Assembly: GCA_902760595.1 (NCBI GenBank)
Contig: CACWHI010000015.1
Location: 1-64,000 of the forward strand
Length of the DNA: 64,000 nt
Reading direction: 5' to 3'
DNA from: an uncultured Eubacteriales bacterium
GTDB lineage: Bacteria > Bacillota > Clostridia > Christensenellales > Aristaeellaceae
This document shows positions 50,248 to 58,935 of this stretch, one piece after another. The notes under the pieces are model-generated. The model did no database searches and was not told where the DNA came from. It saw nothing but the letters and a program-made list of their open reading frames with translations. Position numbers and translations under genes: made by a program. How positions within the stretch are numbered: the first letter of the stretch is position 1; each line of letters starts with the position of its first letter.

Positions 50248-51597
50248 ATGAAAAGTACGCTGAATGTAGGGCTGATCGTCACGCTGTCCGGCCGCTGGCC
50301 TAGGGAGCTGCCGATGCAGCGCCACAGGGAATATACCGCCTGGGCCCGGGAACAGCTGAGCGGAATGAACCTGACCATGCCGCCCCAGGTGCTGACGACG
50401 CCGGAAGAAGTGAGTGACGCCATTTCCCTCATGCGCCAGAGCCAGGTGGATGTGGTGATCATGGTGTACGGGGCTTTTACCGGAGACGACATCGCCGCCG
50501 CCATCGTGCAGAAGATGGGCGTCCCGCTGATCCTGTGGGCGCCGTATGAGCCGCCCTACGCGCGGGAGGAACGGCTGTGGGCCAACGCGCTCTGCGCCAT
50601 GACCATGAACGCGGCTGCCCTGGGCCGACTGGGCTATCCCTGCCATACGGTCTATGGCGGCAGGGAGGACGCGCGGGCGGAGCAGAAGGTAAAGAACCTG
50701 CTGCGGGGCTACGCCGTGAAAAAGGCGATGTCCGGCATGACCCTGGGCCTGTTCGGCTACCGGCCCACGAATTACTACGTGAGCACCTTCGACGAAGCGG
50801 TCATTCGCCGCACCTTCGGCCTCGCGATGAATGCCACGGAGCTGAAAACCGTGTTTGACGACATGGCCGCCCTGCCGGAAGAGGAAGTGAAGGCGGATAT
50901 GGCCGCGGTTTCCGTCCGCTGGGATACATCGCTCCTGCCAGAGGGCCATCTGGAGTACCATTGCAGGCTGTACCTCGCCCTGAAAAAGCGGATCAAGGCG
51001 GACGGATACGACTTCGGCATCATCAAATGCTGGCCGGAAATGGGCGCAGCCCACACGCAGCCCTGCGCGGTGCTGGGCCGCCTGCTGGACGACGGCATCT
51101 CCATCGGCTGCGAAGGGGACGTGGACGCGGGCATCACCCAGATGATGGAGATGCTCTTGTCCCCGGGCAGCGCGCCTTTCATCACCGATATGATCGACCT
51201 GAACGAGGAAGAGAACACCATGATGTTCTGGCATTGCGGGAATGCCGCGCCTTCCCTGCACAACCAAAAGTACCGTCCCGAGCTGCGCAATCATCCCCTG
51301 GTGGGCCAGGGCTCGGCCTTCTGGACGGCCCTGAAGCCCGGCCGCGTCACCATCGCGCGGCTGCACAATTTCCACGGCCAGTACAAGCTGGTCCTGATGC
51401 GCGGGGAGGCCCTCGACCGCGACCGGGTGACCCGGGGCAGCATGATCCAGGTAAAAATGGAAGCGCCCGTGCGCGAAACGGCGGAAAGGCTGATCCTGGA
51501 GCAGATCCCCCATCACTATGTGCTGGTATGGGACGATATTTACGACGCCATCAAACAGACGGCGGCGCTGATGGATATCCCTGTGATCGAGCTGTAA
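50248..51597 (+). CDS. FucI/AraA-like sugar isomerase
   Basis: A 449-residue protein of the L-fucose/L-arabinose isomerase superfamily, distantly similar to the one at 11373-12851. Segments include VVIMVYGAFTGDDIAAAIV near 74, GLFGYRPTNYY near 167 and WPEMGAAHTQPCAVLGRLLDDG near 268-289 (two pieces: WPEMGAAHTQPCA and VLGRLLDDG). The start at 50248 was chosen because GGAGG falls in the alternative five-residue extension. It should supply a ketose for the aldolase upstream after phosphorylation by a kinase not seen here. Confidence 0.8.
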   Translation: MKSTLNVGLIVTLSGRWPRELPMQRHREYTAWAREQLSGMNLTMPPQVLTTPEEVSDAISLMRQSQVDVVIMVYGAFTGDDIAAAIVQKMGVPLILWAPYEPPYAREERLWANALCAMTMNAAALGRLGYPCHTVYGGREDARAEQKVKNLLRGYAVKKAMSGMTLGLFGYRPTNYYVSTFDEAVIRRTFGLAMNATELKTVFDDMAALPEEEVKADMAAVSVRWDTSLLPEGHLEYHCRLYLALKKRIKADGYDFGIIKCWPEMGAAHTQPCAVLGRLLDDGISIGCEGDVDAGITQMMEMLLSPGSAPFITDMIDLNEEENTMMFWHCGNAAPSLHNQKYRPELRNHPLVGQGSAFWTALKPGRVTIARLHNFHGQYKLVLMRGEALDRDRVTRGSMIQVKMEAPVRETAERLILEQIPHHYVLVWDDIYDAIKQTAALMDIPVIEL

Positions 51598-51646
51598 GGA
51601 ACGAGAAGCAGCCTGCTCCGCGCGGATTCCGGACAGGCGACCCATG

Positions 51647-51736
51647 TACACGATATGTATATTTAATGATATAGCTCAGCAAATACGCTTATTTTATAAA
51701 TATATCATTGACAAACACGTGTGTACATGATACAAT
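51647..51736 (+). promoter_or_regulatory. Promoter and operators of the second sugar ABC operon
   Basis: TTGACA (51708-51713), 17-base spacer, TACAAT (51731-51736). The spacer contains ACACGTGTGTACAT (51715-51728) and a second operator-like TACACGATATGTA lies at 51647-51659, a pair that could support looping by a tetrameric LacI protein. Confidence 0.7.
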
Positions 51737-51795
51737 CACTTCAACGCTGAGGATCGACCACATCCTCAAAATAAAGAAAAGGAGCTGAACCGCAA

Positions 51796-53337
51796 ATGAA
51801 AAAGCTGCTGTGTCTCGTGCTTGCGCTGATGATGTGCATGACACCGCTGTTTGCGCTGGCGGACAGCAAGGACGTGCTGAACACGGAAAGCGAACTGCCG
51901 ATCGTGAAAGAGCCCGTCACCATGTCCATCTTCGGCAAGCAGGGTGCCATTCACGCGGAATGGTCTACCATGGACTTTTTCAAGAAGTACCAGGAGATGA
52001 CCGGCATCACGCTGGAATTCAACCAGGCGCCCTCCCAGGGCTATGACGAAGCCAAATCCCTGATGTGGGAAAATGAGACCTATGATGATATGCTGGTGGC
52101 CCCGGCCCTGAGCGGCACCGAGATCATCAAATACGGCGATCAGGGCGTGCTGCTTCCCCTCGAGGACCTGATGGCCGAGTACGCGCCGAATTACACCGCC
52201 CTGATGGAAAAGTATCCGGACATCAAGGGCCGCATCACCGCGCCGGACGGCCACATCTACGCGCTGGCCGCCATCATCGCCGTGAACGCCGCCCGTACCG
52301 AAAAGATCTGGTGCAACAAGGCGTGGCTGGAAGCCTGCAACCTGGAAGTGCCCAAGACCTTTGAAGAGCTGGAAACCGTGCTGCGCGCCTTCAAGGCCTA
52401 CGACGCCAACGGCAACGGCGAGGCGGATGAGATCCCCATCGCCGCCGCGGACCTCAACTTCTGGTTCGACACCGTGGCCGGCATGTTCGGCCTGCAGTAT
52501 CAGTTCGGCCAGGAAATGAACCTGAGCGAGGACGGAAAGACCCTGACCTCCTGGCTGACCAGCGACCAGTTCAAGGCGCTGCTGCAGTGGAGCCACAAGA
52601 TGTATGAAGAGGGCCTCCTGGACCCCGACATCTTCACCCAGGAATACGCCAAGTTCAACGCGAAGATGAGCGGCCAGATGATGGGCATCTTCTTCAACCA
52701 GGCCGACGACGCCTTTGACTCCTCCAACTATATCGGCATCGCGCCCATGGCCGGCATGAGCGACAAGGTATACGTACAGAGCGGCCCCGTGGCCCGCGAT
52801 ATGGGCACCTTCGCCATCACCTGTGACTGCGATTATCCCGAAGCCGCCATGCGCTGGATCGACTACCTGTTCAGCGAAGAGGGCAGCTACCTGATGCGCT
52901 ACGGCATCGAGGGCAAGACCTGGACCCGCGACGAGAACGGCTACCCGGTCTATGTGGACGGCATCCTGAACAACCCCAACGGCTCCGGCCCCACCATCGC
53001 CCAGTTCTGCATCTGGCCCGGCGGCGGCTCCCCGCAGTACCTGAACGACCGCAACTGCATCGCCGTCTGCTCCCCCACCACCCAGGCCGCCCAGGCCGCG
53101 CTGGATCCCTACATGGATTATGTGCTGTACGCCGAGCCCCTGTTTGACGCAGAGGTCAACGAGCGCCTGCAGATCCTTGACAATGATATCACCACGTACA
53201 TGAAGTCCTGCACCGCCAAGTTCATCCGTGGCGACATGAGCTTCGACGAGTGGGACACCTACTGCAAGACCCTGGAAGGCATGGGCCTGCAGGAGTGGGT
53301 CGGCATCTATCAGGAGCGCCTGGACACCTACCAATAA
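51796..53337 (+). CDS. ABC transporter substrate-binding protein (large, LplA/YtcQ type)
   Basis: A 513-residue extracellular binding protein of the large oligosaccharide type. The signal peptide (MKKLLCLVLALMMCMTPLFALA) contains cysteines but no proper lipobox at the cleavage site. Typical features are YDDMLVAPALSG near 95, LMEKYPDIKGRITAPDG near 139 and WCNKAWLEACNLEVPKTFEE near 175-194. GGAG precedes the ATG. The following two permeases form the LplB/YtcP pair, and the ATPase is again missing. Confidence 0.9.
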   Translation: MKKLLCLVLALMMCMTPLFALADSKDVLNTESELPIVKEPVTMSIFGKQGAIHAEWSTMDFFKKYQEMTGITLEFNQAPSQGYDEAKSLMWENETYDDMLVAPALSGTEIIKYGDQGVLLPLEDLMAEYAPNYTALMEKYPDIKGRITAPDGHIYALAAIIAVNAARTEKIWCNKAWLEACNLEVPKTFEELETVLRAFKAYDANGNGEADEIPIAAADLNFWFDTVAGMFGLQYQFGQEMNLSEDGKTLTSWLTSDQFKALLQWSHKMYEEGLLDPDIFTQEYAKFNAKMSGQMMGIFFNQADDAFDSSNYIGIAPMAGMSDKVYVQSGPVARDMGTFAITCDCDYPEAAMRWIDYLFSEEGSYLMRYGIEGKTWTRDENGYPVYVDGILNNPNGSGPTIAQFCIWPGGGSPQYLNDRNCIAVCSPTTQAAQAALDPYMDYVLYAEPLFDAEVNERLQILDNDITTYMKSCTAKFIRGDMSFDEWDTYCKTLEGMGLQEWVGIYQERLDTYQ

Positions 53338-53365
53338 TCCGCGCTGTTCAATCCATCCAAGCCTC

Positions 53366-53393
53366 AGAGGGAGAGGGCCCGCCCTCTCCCTCT
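53366..53393 (+). other. Intercistronic hairpin after the second binding protein
   Basis: AGAGGGAGAGGGC/GCCCTCTCCCTCT with a tiny loop, in the 80-base gap before the permease. No T run. Confidence 0.6.
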
Positions 53394-53417
53394 TGCATTC
53401 CAAGGGAGGAAGGGAAT

Positions 53418-54362
53418 ATGTCCACTCAGCCCGTTTCCAGGCCTGCCGCAGGGCGCTGGTTCAAAAAGCGCGTACTGGCCCACTGGCAATTGCTGGCGCT
53501 GCTGCTGATCCCGGTGGCATGGTATATCATTTTCTGCTACGTGCCTATGTTCGGGGTACAGCTGGCCTTCAAGAACTACAAGGTACGGCTGGGCATTTGG
53601 GACAGCCCCTGGGCCGATCCGCTGCTGCGCCATTTCAACCGGTATTTCTCTTCCTATTACGCCTGGAGCACCATCTGGAATACCCTGGCCATCAACCTGG
53701 GCTGCCTGGCCATCGGCTTCCCCGCGCCGATCCTGCTGGCGCTGATGCTCAACGAGATCAACAGCATCCGTTTCCGCAAGGTCCTGCAGAACATCACCTA
53801 TATCCCCTATTTCTTGTCCATCGTGGTGGTAGTCAGTATGCTGAAGCTGTTCACGGATCAGCGCTACGGCGTATTCAACATGATGGTGCAGGCGCTCGGC
53901 ATGAAAGCCCTGCCGCTGATGGAATCGGAGAAGTATTTCCGGCCCCTGTACGTCCTCAGCAACGTATGGCAGAACATGGGCTGGAACGCCATCATTTATA
54001 TCGCCGCCCTGGCCGGCGTGGACAGCGCCCTGTACGAAGCCGCCACCGTGGACGGGTCTTCGCGCTGGCAGAAGATCATCCATGTGTCCCTGCCCTGTAT
54101 CCTGCCCACCATCGTCACCATGTTCATCCTGCGCATCGGGCAGCTGATGACCATCGGCTTTGAAAAGGCGCTGCTGATGCAGAACGACCTGAACATCGGC
54201 ACCAGCGAGATCATTTCCACGCTCGTCTACAAAAACGGCATCCAGAAGAGCGATTACAGCTATGCCACGGCGGTCGGGCTCATGAATTCGGTGGTGAACC
54301 TGATCCTGATCGTGACCGCCAACACGGTGTGCCGCAAAACACTGGACCAGAGCTTATGGTGA
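53418..54362 (+). CDS. Polysaccharide ABC permease (LplB type)
   Basis: A 314-residue permease with six membrane helices. Family segments are FCYVPMFGVQLAFKNYKV near 42, NITYIPYFLSIVVVVSML near 129 and the EAA loop YEAATVDGSSRWQKIIHVSL near 209-228. The start at 53418 follows GGAGGAAGGG. It ends two bases before GAGGTGAG of the next permease. Confidence 0.92.
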   Translation: MSTQPVSRPAAGRWFKKRVLAHWQLLALLLIPVAWYIIFCYVPMFGVQLAFKNYKVRLGIWDSPWADPLLRHFNRYFSSYYAWSTIWNTLAINLGCLAIGFPAPILLALMLNEINSIRFRKVLQNITYIPYFLSIVVVVSMLKLFTDQRYGVFNMMVQALGMKALPLMESEKYFRPLYVLSNVWQNMGWNAIIYIAALAGVDSALYEAATVDGSSRWQKIIHVSLPCILPTIVTMFILRIGQLMTIGFEKALLMQNDLNIGTSEIISTLVYKNGIQKSDYSYATAVGLMNSVVNLILIVTANTVCRKTLDQSLW

Positions 54363-54372
54363 GGTGAGAAAG

Positions 54373-55281
54373 ATGATGCATGCCTCTGCGCGTCCCGCGT
54401 CCCATATCAGAGAGTCCGCCGGCGACAGGGTTTTTCAGGCGGTGATCCTGTTTTTCAGCGTCCTGCTGATGATCGTCGTGGCGTATCCGCTGTATTTTAC
54501 CGTCATCGCCTCCTTCTCCAAGCCGGAAGACGTGCTGCTGGGGCGGGTGATGTTCTGGCCCAAGAATATCTCGTTTGAAAGCTATCAGATGGTCATCGCC
54601 GAAAGCCGGATCTGGATGGGCTATGGGAATACGATCCTCTACACCGTGCTGGGCACCCTGATCAATCTGGCACTCACGACGATGATGGCCTACCCCCTCA
54701 GCTGCAAGGAAACGCCGTTCCGCGGGCCGCTCACCTTTGTCGCCTCGTTTACCATGCTCTTTTCCGGCGGCCTGATCCCCACCTATCTGCTGGTGCGCCA
54801 GCTGGGCATGTACAATACCATCTGGTCCATGCTGCTGCCCACGGGGATCACCACCTACAATATGCTGGTCATGAAAAACTTTTTCCAGTCCAGCATCCCC
54901 CACGAGCTGAAGGAAGCGGCGTACCTGGACGGCTGCACCGAACTGCAGACGCTGTTCCGCGTGGTGCTTCCCCTGTCCGGATCCATCATCGCGGTCATGG
55001 TATTGTTTTACTCGGTCGCGCACTGGAACGAATACTTCAACGCGCTCATTTACCTGAAGGACCGCTCCCGTATGCCGCTGCAGGTGATCCTGCGGGAGAT
55101 CCTGCTGCAGAACCAGGAATTGGCCCAGGGCGACGGCACCGGCCTGTACGAAAAAATGATGGCGGCTGAAACCATGAAATACGCCATCATTATCATTGCC
55201 AGCGTCCCGGTCATCTGCCTGTATCCCTTCGTGCAGAAGCACTTCGTCAAGGGCGTGATGGTCGGCGCGATCAAAGGATAA
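54373..55281 (+). CDS. Polysaccharide ABC permease (YtcP type)
   Basis: A 302-residue permease with six membrane helices. Segments include YPLYFTVIASFSKPEDVLLG near 41-60, SGGLIPTYLLVRQLGMYNT near 136, the EAA loop KEAAYLDGCTELQTLFRVVL near 181-200 and the C-terminal QKHFVKGVMVGAIKG. The start at 54373 has GAGG eight bases upstream. It is the last gene of the second ABC operon. Confidence 0.92.
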   Translation: MMHASARPASHIRESAGDRVFQAVILFFSVLLMIVVAYPLYFTVIASFSKPEDVLLGRVMFWPKNISFESYQMVIAESRIWMGYGNTILYTVLGTLINLALTTMMAYPLSCKETPFRGPLTFVASFTMLFSGGLIPTYLLVRQLGMYNTIWSMLLPTGITTYNMLVMKNFFQSSIPHELKEAAYLDGCTELQTLFRVVLPLSGSIIAVMVLFYSVAHWNEYFNALIYLKDRSRMPLQVILREILLQNQELAQGDGTGLYEKMMAAETMKYAIIIIASVPVICLYPFVQKHFVKGVMVGAIKG

Positions 55282-55297
55282 GAGCAAACAAAAAACT

Positions 55298-55339
55298 GCA
55301 ATGCAAAAAGAGCAGCCCTTCGCTGCTCTTTTGCATTGC
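55298..55339. terminator. Bidirectional terminator between the ABC and glycolytic operons
   Basis: A long stem of about 18 pairs, GCAATGCAAAA.. (from 55298) with ..TTTTGCATTGC (to 55339), with a GAGCAGC/GCTGCTC core. It separates the convergent operons ending at 55281 and 55346. Confidence 0.85.
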
Positions 55340-55345
55340 CGGATT

Positions 55346-56605
55346 TTATTTCCCCAGCGCCTTGAACATCCAGCCCTTGTAAGCCTCCACGCCGGGCTGG
55401 TCGAACGGGTTGATGCCCAGCAGCTCGCCGGAGAGATAGCAGGCAAACTGGAAGAAGTAAAACAGCTGACCGAAGTGATACGCGTCCAGCGCCCCGATCT
55501 CTAAGATGACGCAGGGCATTTTCGCGCTGTGCGCGGTCACAGTGGCGTCAAAGGCCGCCCGGTTGATCTCCCAGAAATCCTTGCCATTCAAATAATCGAA
55601 GTGATCCTGCTTGCCGTCGCTGTGGATCACCAGGTGGTCTGTCGGCTCTTGAATATCCAGGAAGGTCTCGAACATCAGCGGCGCACCGTCCTGCAGGTAC
55701 TGGCCCACGGCGTGCAGCTCCTCTGAATACTCCGCCGCGACCGGGAAGATGCCCTTCCCGTCCTTACCCTCGCTCTCAGCGAACAGCTGCACCCACCATT
55801 TGTTGAACCAACGGAGCTGGGGCTCGAAGGAGGCCAGCATTTCCAGCGCGTAGCCCTGCCGGTGATAGAGGTTGCGCAGGACGGCATACCGGAGCGCCGG
55901 ATTGCTCGCCGCGTCCGTTGCGTGCAGCAGCGCTTCCATATCCCTGCCGCCCCGCACCAGCGAGCGAATGTCGATGCCCGCCACCGCCATGGGCAGCAGG
56001 CCCACGAAACTGAACGCGCTGTACCGCCCGCCCACGTCCGTCGGGAAGGGGACGAAGGTATAGCCCTCCTGTTGGCACAGCTTTTCCAGGGAAGAACCGT
56101 ATGTGCCCGTGCAGATGGTGCGCTTCGCCGCCTCCTCGGGGCTGTATTTCTTCGCCATGGCCTCCCGCAGGATCCGGAAGGAGGAGCCGGGCTCCAGGGT
56201 CTCAAAATTCTTGGCGATACAGTCGATGGCGTAATCCCTGCCCTCCAGGGAGCGCAGCATTTTGTTCAGCGCGTGGGGCGACAGCGTGTTTCCCGCGTAG
56301 ATGATCTCCACGCCGCCGTCCTCCTTCAGGGCCTCGATCACGCTTCGCGCGGCGTTGTTGCTGCCGCCCACCCCGATGAGCACAAAGGCGTCGCAGGTCT
56401 TTTTTACCCGCTCGGCGATGCTTTCGATCTGGCGGAGCCAGTCCTCCCCGGCCCACTGTTCCAGGCGCAGCCAGCCCTGGCTGTCCGCGTACTTTTCCTC
56501 CCCTGCCTGGGCGCGCTTCAAGACGGGCGCCGCGTCCCGTATGGCCTGTAAAAGCGCTTCCTCCGTCACTCGGGCAGCGCTGTCACGGATGTTGATATTC
56601 AGCAT
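55346..56605 (-). CDS. pgi: Glucose-6-phosphate isomerase
   Basis: A 419-residue cytoplasmic enzyme converting glucose 6-phosphate to fructose 6-phosphate. Family signatures are FVLIGVGGSNNAARSVIEAL near 74, DVGGRYSAFSFVGLLP near 188 and the C-terminal QPGVEAYKGWM near 405. It is somewhat shorter than B. subtilis Pgi. It is the last gene of the minus-strand operon, four bases after pfk. Confidence 0.92.
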   Translation of the reverse strand: MLNINIRDSAARVTEEALLQAIRDAAPVLKRAQAGEEKYADSQGWLRLEQWAGEDWLRQIESIAERVKKTCDAFVLIGVGGSNNAARSVIEALKEDGGVEIIYAGNTLSPHALNKMLRSLEGRDYAIDCIAKNFETLEPGSSFRILREAMAKKYSPEEAAKRTICTGTYGSSLEKLCQQEGYTFVPFPTDVGGRYSAFSFVGLLPMAVAGIDIRSLVRGGRDMEALLHATDAASNPALRYAVLRNLYHRQGYALEMLASFEPQLRWFNKWWVQLFAESEGKDGKGIFPVAAEYSEELHAVGQYLQDGAPLMFETFLDIQEPTDHLVIHSDGKQDHFDYLNGKDFWEINRAAFDATVTAHSAKMPCVILEIGALDAYHFGQLFYFFQFACYLSGELLGINPFDQPGVEAYKGWMFKALGK

Positions 56606-56609
56606 GGCT

Positions 56610-57773
56610 TCATTCTCCTCTCAGATCGATCAGCCGGGGCAGCGGACCGCCCAGCAGCGGGCGGCACCAGGCCTTGAAGGCCTCCGTCACGCCGTTGCCT
56701 TCCGCGTTGATGAATTCGTCCGGCATCTTCCGCTCCGTCATCATCACTTCCCGGATATCCGCCAGGAAAGTTTCGGCCCGGTACGGCCGCTCCGATACCC
56801 GGCGAAGCGCTACCATTTTCGCGGTTTCCCCGCTGACCGCCGCCCTGACGGCCGCCCGGCCGCAGGCCTCCGCCTCATCGCGGTCCACTCCGCTCTGCCA
56901 GGCGATAGACGCCCGGCCCATGAGCCCGGGCTTTTCGGACCGGGCCTTATAGCCCAATTCTTTGATGATCAGCTGCGCCAGATGGGCGGACACGTCGCCG
57001 AAATAGGTCGCCCGGCCCACCGTGAAGATGGGATCCACGACGGGCTTCCCGCCCGGGCCGTGCAGGCCCTCGCTGACCACCACCACGCCGTGGTGCTTTT
57101 CCTCGATCAGTTTTTTGACGTCCCGGAGGAAGGCTTCCTCGCTGAAATCCCGCTCCGGCAGGTAGATGAGATCAGGCCCATGAGCATAGCTGTCCGTCGC
57201 CAGGGCGGACGCCGCGGTGATCCAGCCCGCGTTGCGGCCCAGGGCTTCGATCACACACACGTGGATGGGTAGGCTTTCCACGTCGCAGCAGACCTCCGCC
57301 ACGCTGCCGGCCATATACCGGGCGGCGCTGCCGTAGCCGGGGGCGTGATCCGTGACAGCCAGGTCGTTATCAATGGTCTTGGGAATGCCGATGACCCGGA
57401 TATCGGTGCCCGCGCAGCGCTGCTGCAGCTTTCCGCAGGTATCCATGGTGCCGTTGCCGCCGTTCATAAGCACGTAGCGGATGCCGTACTTTTCCAGGAT
57501 GGGCACCATGGCCTCATATTCCGGCGCTTCCATGGCGTCCCGGGAGGTGCCGATGGCGGAAGCGGGGCTGCGCGTCAAGCTCTCCAGCGCGTCCTCCGGC
57601 AGGTCTGTCACATCCCGGAGGTGATCTTTCAGCAGGCCGCCCGTGCCGCCGATGGCCACATAGATCCGGCCGACCTCGCCGCAGGCCCGCGCCTCCCGGA
57701 TAGCGCCGACAAGCGAGGCATTGATCACCGCCGTGGGGCCGCCGCCGTGGATAATGATCAGGTTGTTCTCCAT
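56610..57773 (-). CDS. 6-phosphofructokinase with mixed ATP/PPi signature
   Basis: A 387-residue phosphofructokinase of the PfkA superfamily, longer than E. coli PfkA. HGGGPTAVINASL (near 9), MNGGNGTMDTCGKL (near 102) and GIPKTIDNDLAV (near 129) are visible. The GGDG motif reads GGNG (Asp to Asn), which keeps the Gly associated with ATP use, while PKTIDND has the Lys associated with PPi use. The phosphate donor is therefore uncertain. AGGAGAAA precedes the ATG. It follows the CHR genes and precedes pgi. Confidence 0.87.
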   Translation of the reverse strand: MENNLIIIHGGGPTAVINASLVGAIREARACGEVGRIYVAIGGTGGLLKDHLRDVTDLPEDALESLTRSPASAIGTSRDAMEAPEYEAMVPILEKYGIRYVLMNGGNGTMDTCGKLQQRCAGTDIRVIGIPKTIDNDLAVTDHAPGYGSAARYMAGSVAEVCCDVESLPIHVCVIEALGRNAGWITAASALATDSYAHGPDLIYLPERDFSEEAFLRDVKKLIEEKHHGVVVVSEGLHGPGGKPVVDPIFTVGRATYFGDVSAHLAQLIIKELGYKARSEKPGLMGRASIAWQSGVDRDEAEACGRAAVRAAVSGETAKMVALRRVSERPYRAETFLADIREVMMTERKMPDEFINAEGNGVTEAFKAWCRPLLGGPLPRLIDLRGE

Positions 57774-57788
57774 AAGTGGGTTTCTCCT

Positions 57789-58355
57789 TTACAAAAAGCC
57801 CAGCAGGCCCAGCGCCAGACCGCCCGCTCCGCAGAGCATCATGGTCAGGATGGGGTTCGTCTTGAATTTTCTCAGGGCGAAGAAGGCCGCGGCAAACAGC
57901 GCTATCGCGCCCCATTGCGCGTTTTCCAGGCTGATCTGCTGCCGTCCGCCGAAAGCCACCTGCAGCAGCATATTGAGCCCTGCCGCGCCGATCAGCGCCA
58001 CGACCGCCGGGCGCAGGGACGCCAGCACGCTTTGTAGCATGGGCAGCTCCCGGTACTTGCGATAAATGCAGGCCAGCAGCGAAACAATAAACAGCGAGGG
58101 CAGGATGCAGCCGAAGGTCGCGATGATCGCGCCTGGCAGGCCGGCAACCCTCAGGCCCACGAAGGTCGCGCCGTTTATCGCAATGGGGCCGGGCGTCATC
58201 TCCGCAATGGTGGCCAGGTCCATGAACTGCTCCGCCGTCAGCCAATGGTGCAGGTCAACTGTCTGGTTCTGGATCAGCGGGATCGCGGCGTAGCCGCCCC
58301 CGATGGAGAACAGGCCGATCTGCACGAAGCTCAGGAACAATTGCAGCAGAATCAC
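57789..58355 (-). CDS. CHR-family transporter half (chromate transporter-like), second gene
   Basis: A 188-residue membrane protein with about five or six hydrophobic segments. The CHR motif FSIGGGYAAIPLIQ near 17 and ATIAEMTPGPIAINGATFVG near 47-66 are typical. It starts with GTG at 58355, overlapping the previous stop (GTGA), so the two halves are made together and should form one heterodimeric transporter. In this operon the substrate may be an organic anion rather than chromate. Confidence 0.88.
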   Translation of the reverse strand: MILLQLFLSFVQIGLFSIGGGYAAIPLIQNQTVDLHHWLTAEQFMDLATIAEMTPGPIAINGATFVGLRVAGLPGAIIATFGCILPSLFIVSLLACIYRKYRELPMLQSVLASLRPAVVALIGAAGLNMLLQVAFGGRQQISLENAQWGAIALFAAAFFALRKFKTNPILTMMLCGAGGLALGLLGFL

Positions 58356-58924
58356 GCCTGTTCGCCCCCCTTCCGGCTGTACAGCGCCAGCACAACCCCC
58401 ACGGCGGCAGCGGCCAGGATGATCCAGACCACGTTCACCCTGAAAAAGAAGGTAGCGACGAAAGCGGCAGCCATAACGGCATAGTGCGCCCACTGCCCGG
58501 CTTTCAGCACATTCTTTCCAAGACTGATGGATACGTCAAGGATCACCGCCGCCACCCCACAGGACATGCCTTTGAGCACCAGGGCCACGTAGCGGTTTTC
58601 GGCAAACAGATTATAAAACAACGAAATAACGGAAAGAATCACTACCGGCGGGATCACGGTGCCCAGCACCGCCGCCGCCATTCCTGCAAACCCGCCAACC
58701 TTCCATCCGACCAGAATGGCCGCGTTGACAGCGATCGCGCCGGGACTGGACTGAGCCAGGGCGGTCATATCCAGCATTTCCCGCTCGTCGATCCAATGCA
58801 GCTCATCCACGAATTTGCGTTTCATGAAGGTTACGATCACAAAACCGCCGCCAAAGGTAAAGGCGCTGATATACAGCATGCTGAAAAACAGCGTCAGCAG
58901 GCGTTTTCCGCGGGATTGTTCCAT
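58352..58924 (-). CDS. CHR-family transporter half (chromate transporter-like), first gene
   Basis: A 190-residue membrane protein. TFGGGFVIVTFMKRKFVDEL near 21-40 and MTALAQSSPGAIAVNAAILVG near 54-74 (read as MTALAQSSPGAI then AVNAAILVG) carry the paired CHR motifs. The start at 58924 follows GAGGGAA. It is translationally coupled to the second half and lies 11 bases after the LarA homologue. Confidence 0.88.
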   Translation of the reverse strand: MEQSRGKRLLTLFFSMLYISAFTFGGGFVIVTFMKRKFVDELHWIDEREMLDMTALAQSSPGAIAVNAAILVGWKVGGFAGMAAAVLGTVIPPVVILSVISLFYNLFAENRYVALVLKGMSCGVAAVILDVSISLGKNVLKAGQWAHYAVMAAAFVATFFFRVNVVWIILAAAAVGVVLALYSRKGGEQA

Positions 58925-58935
58925 GCGTTTTTCCC

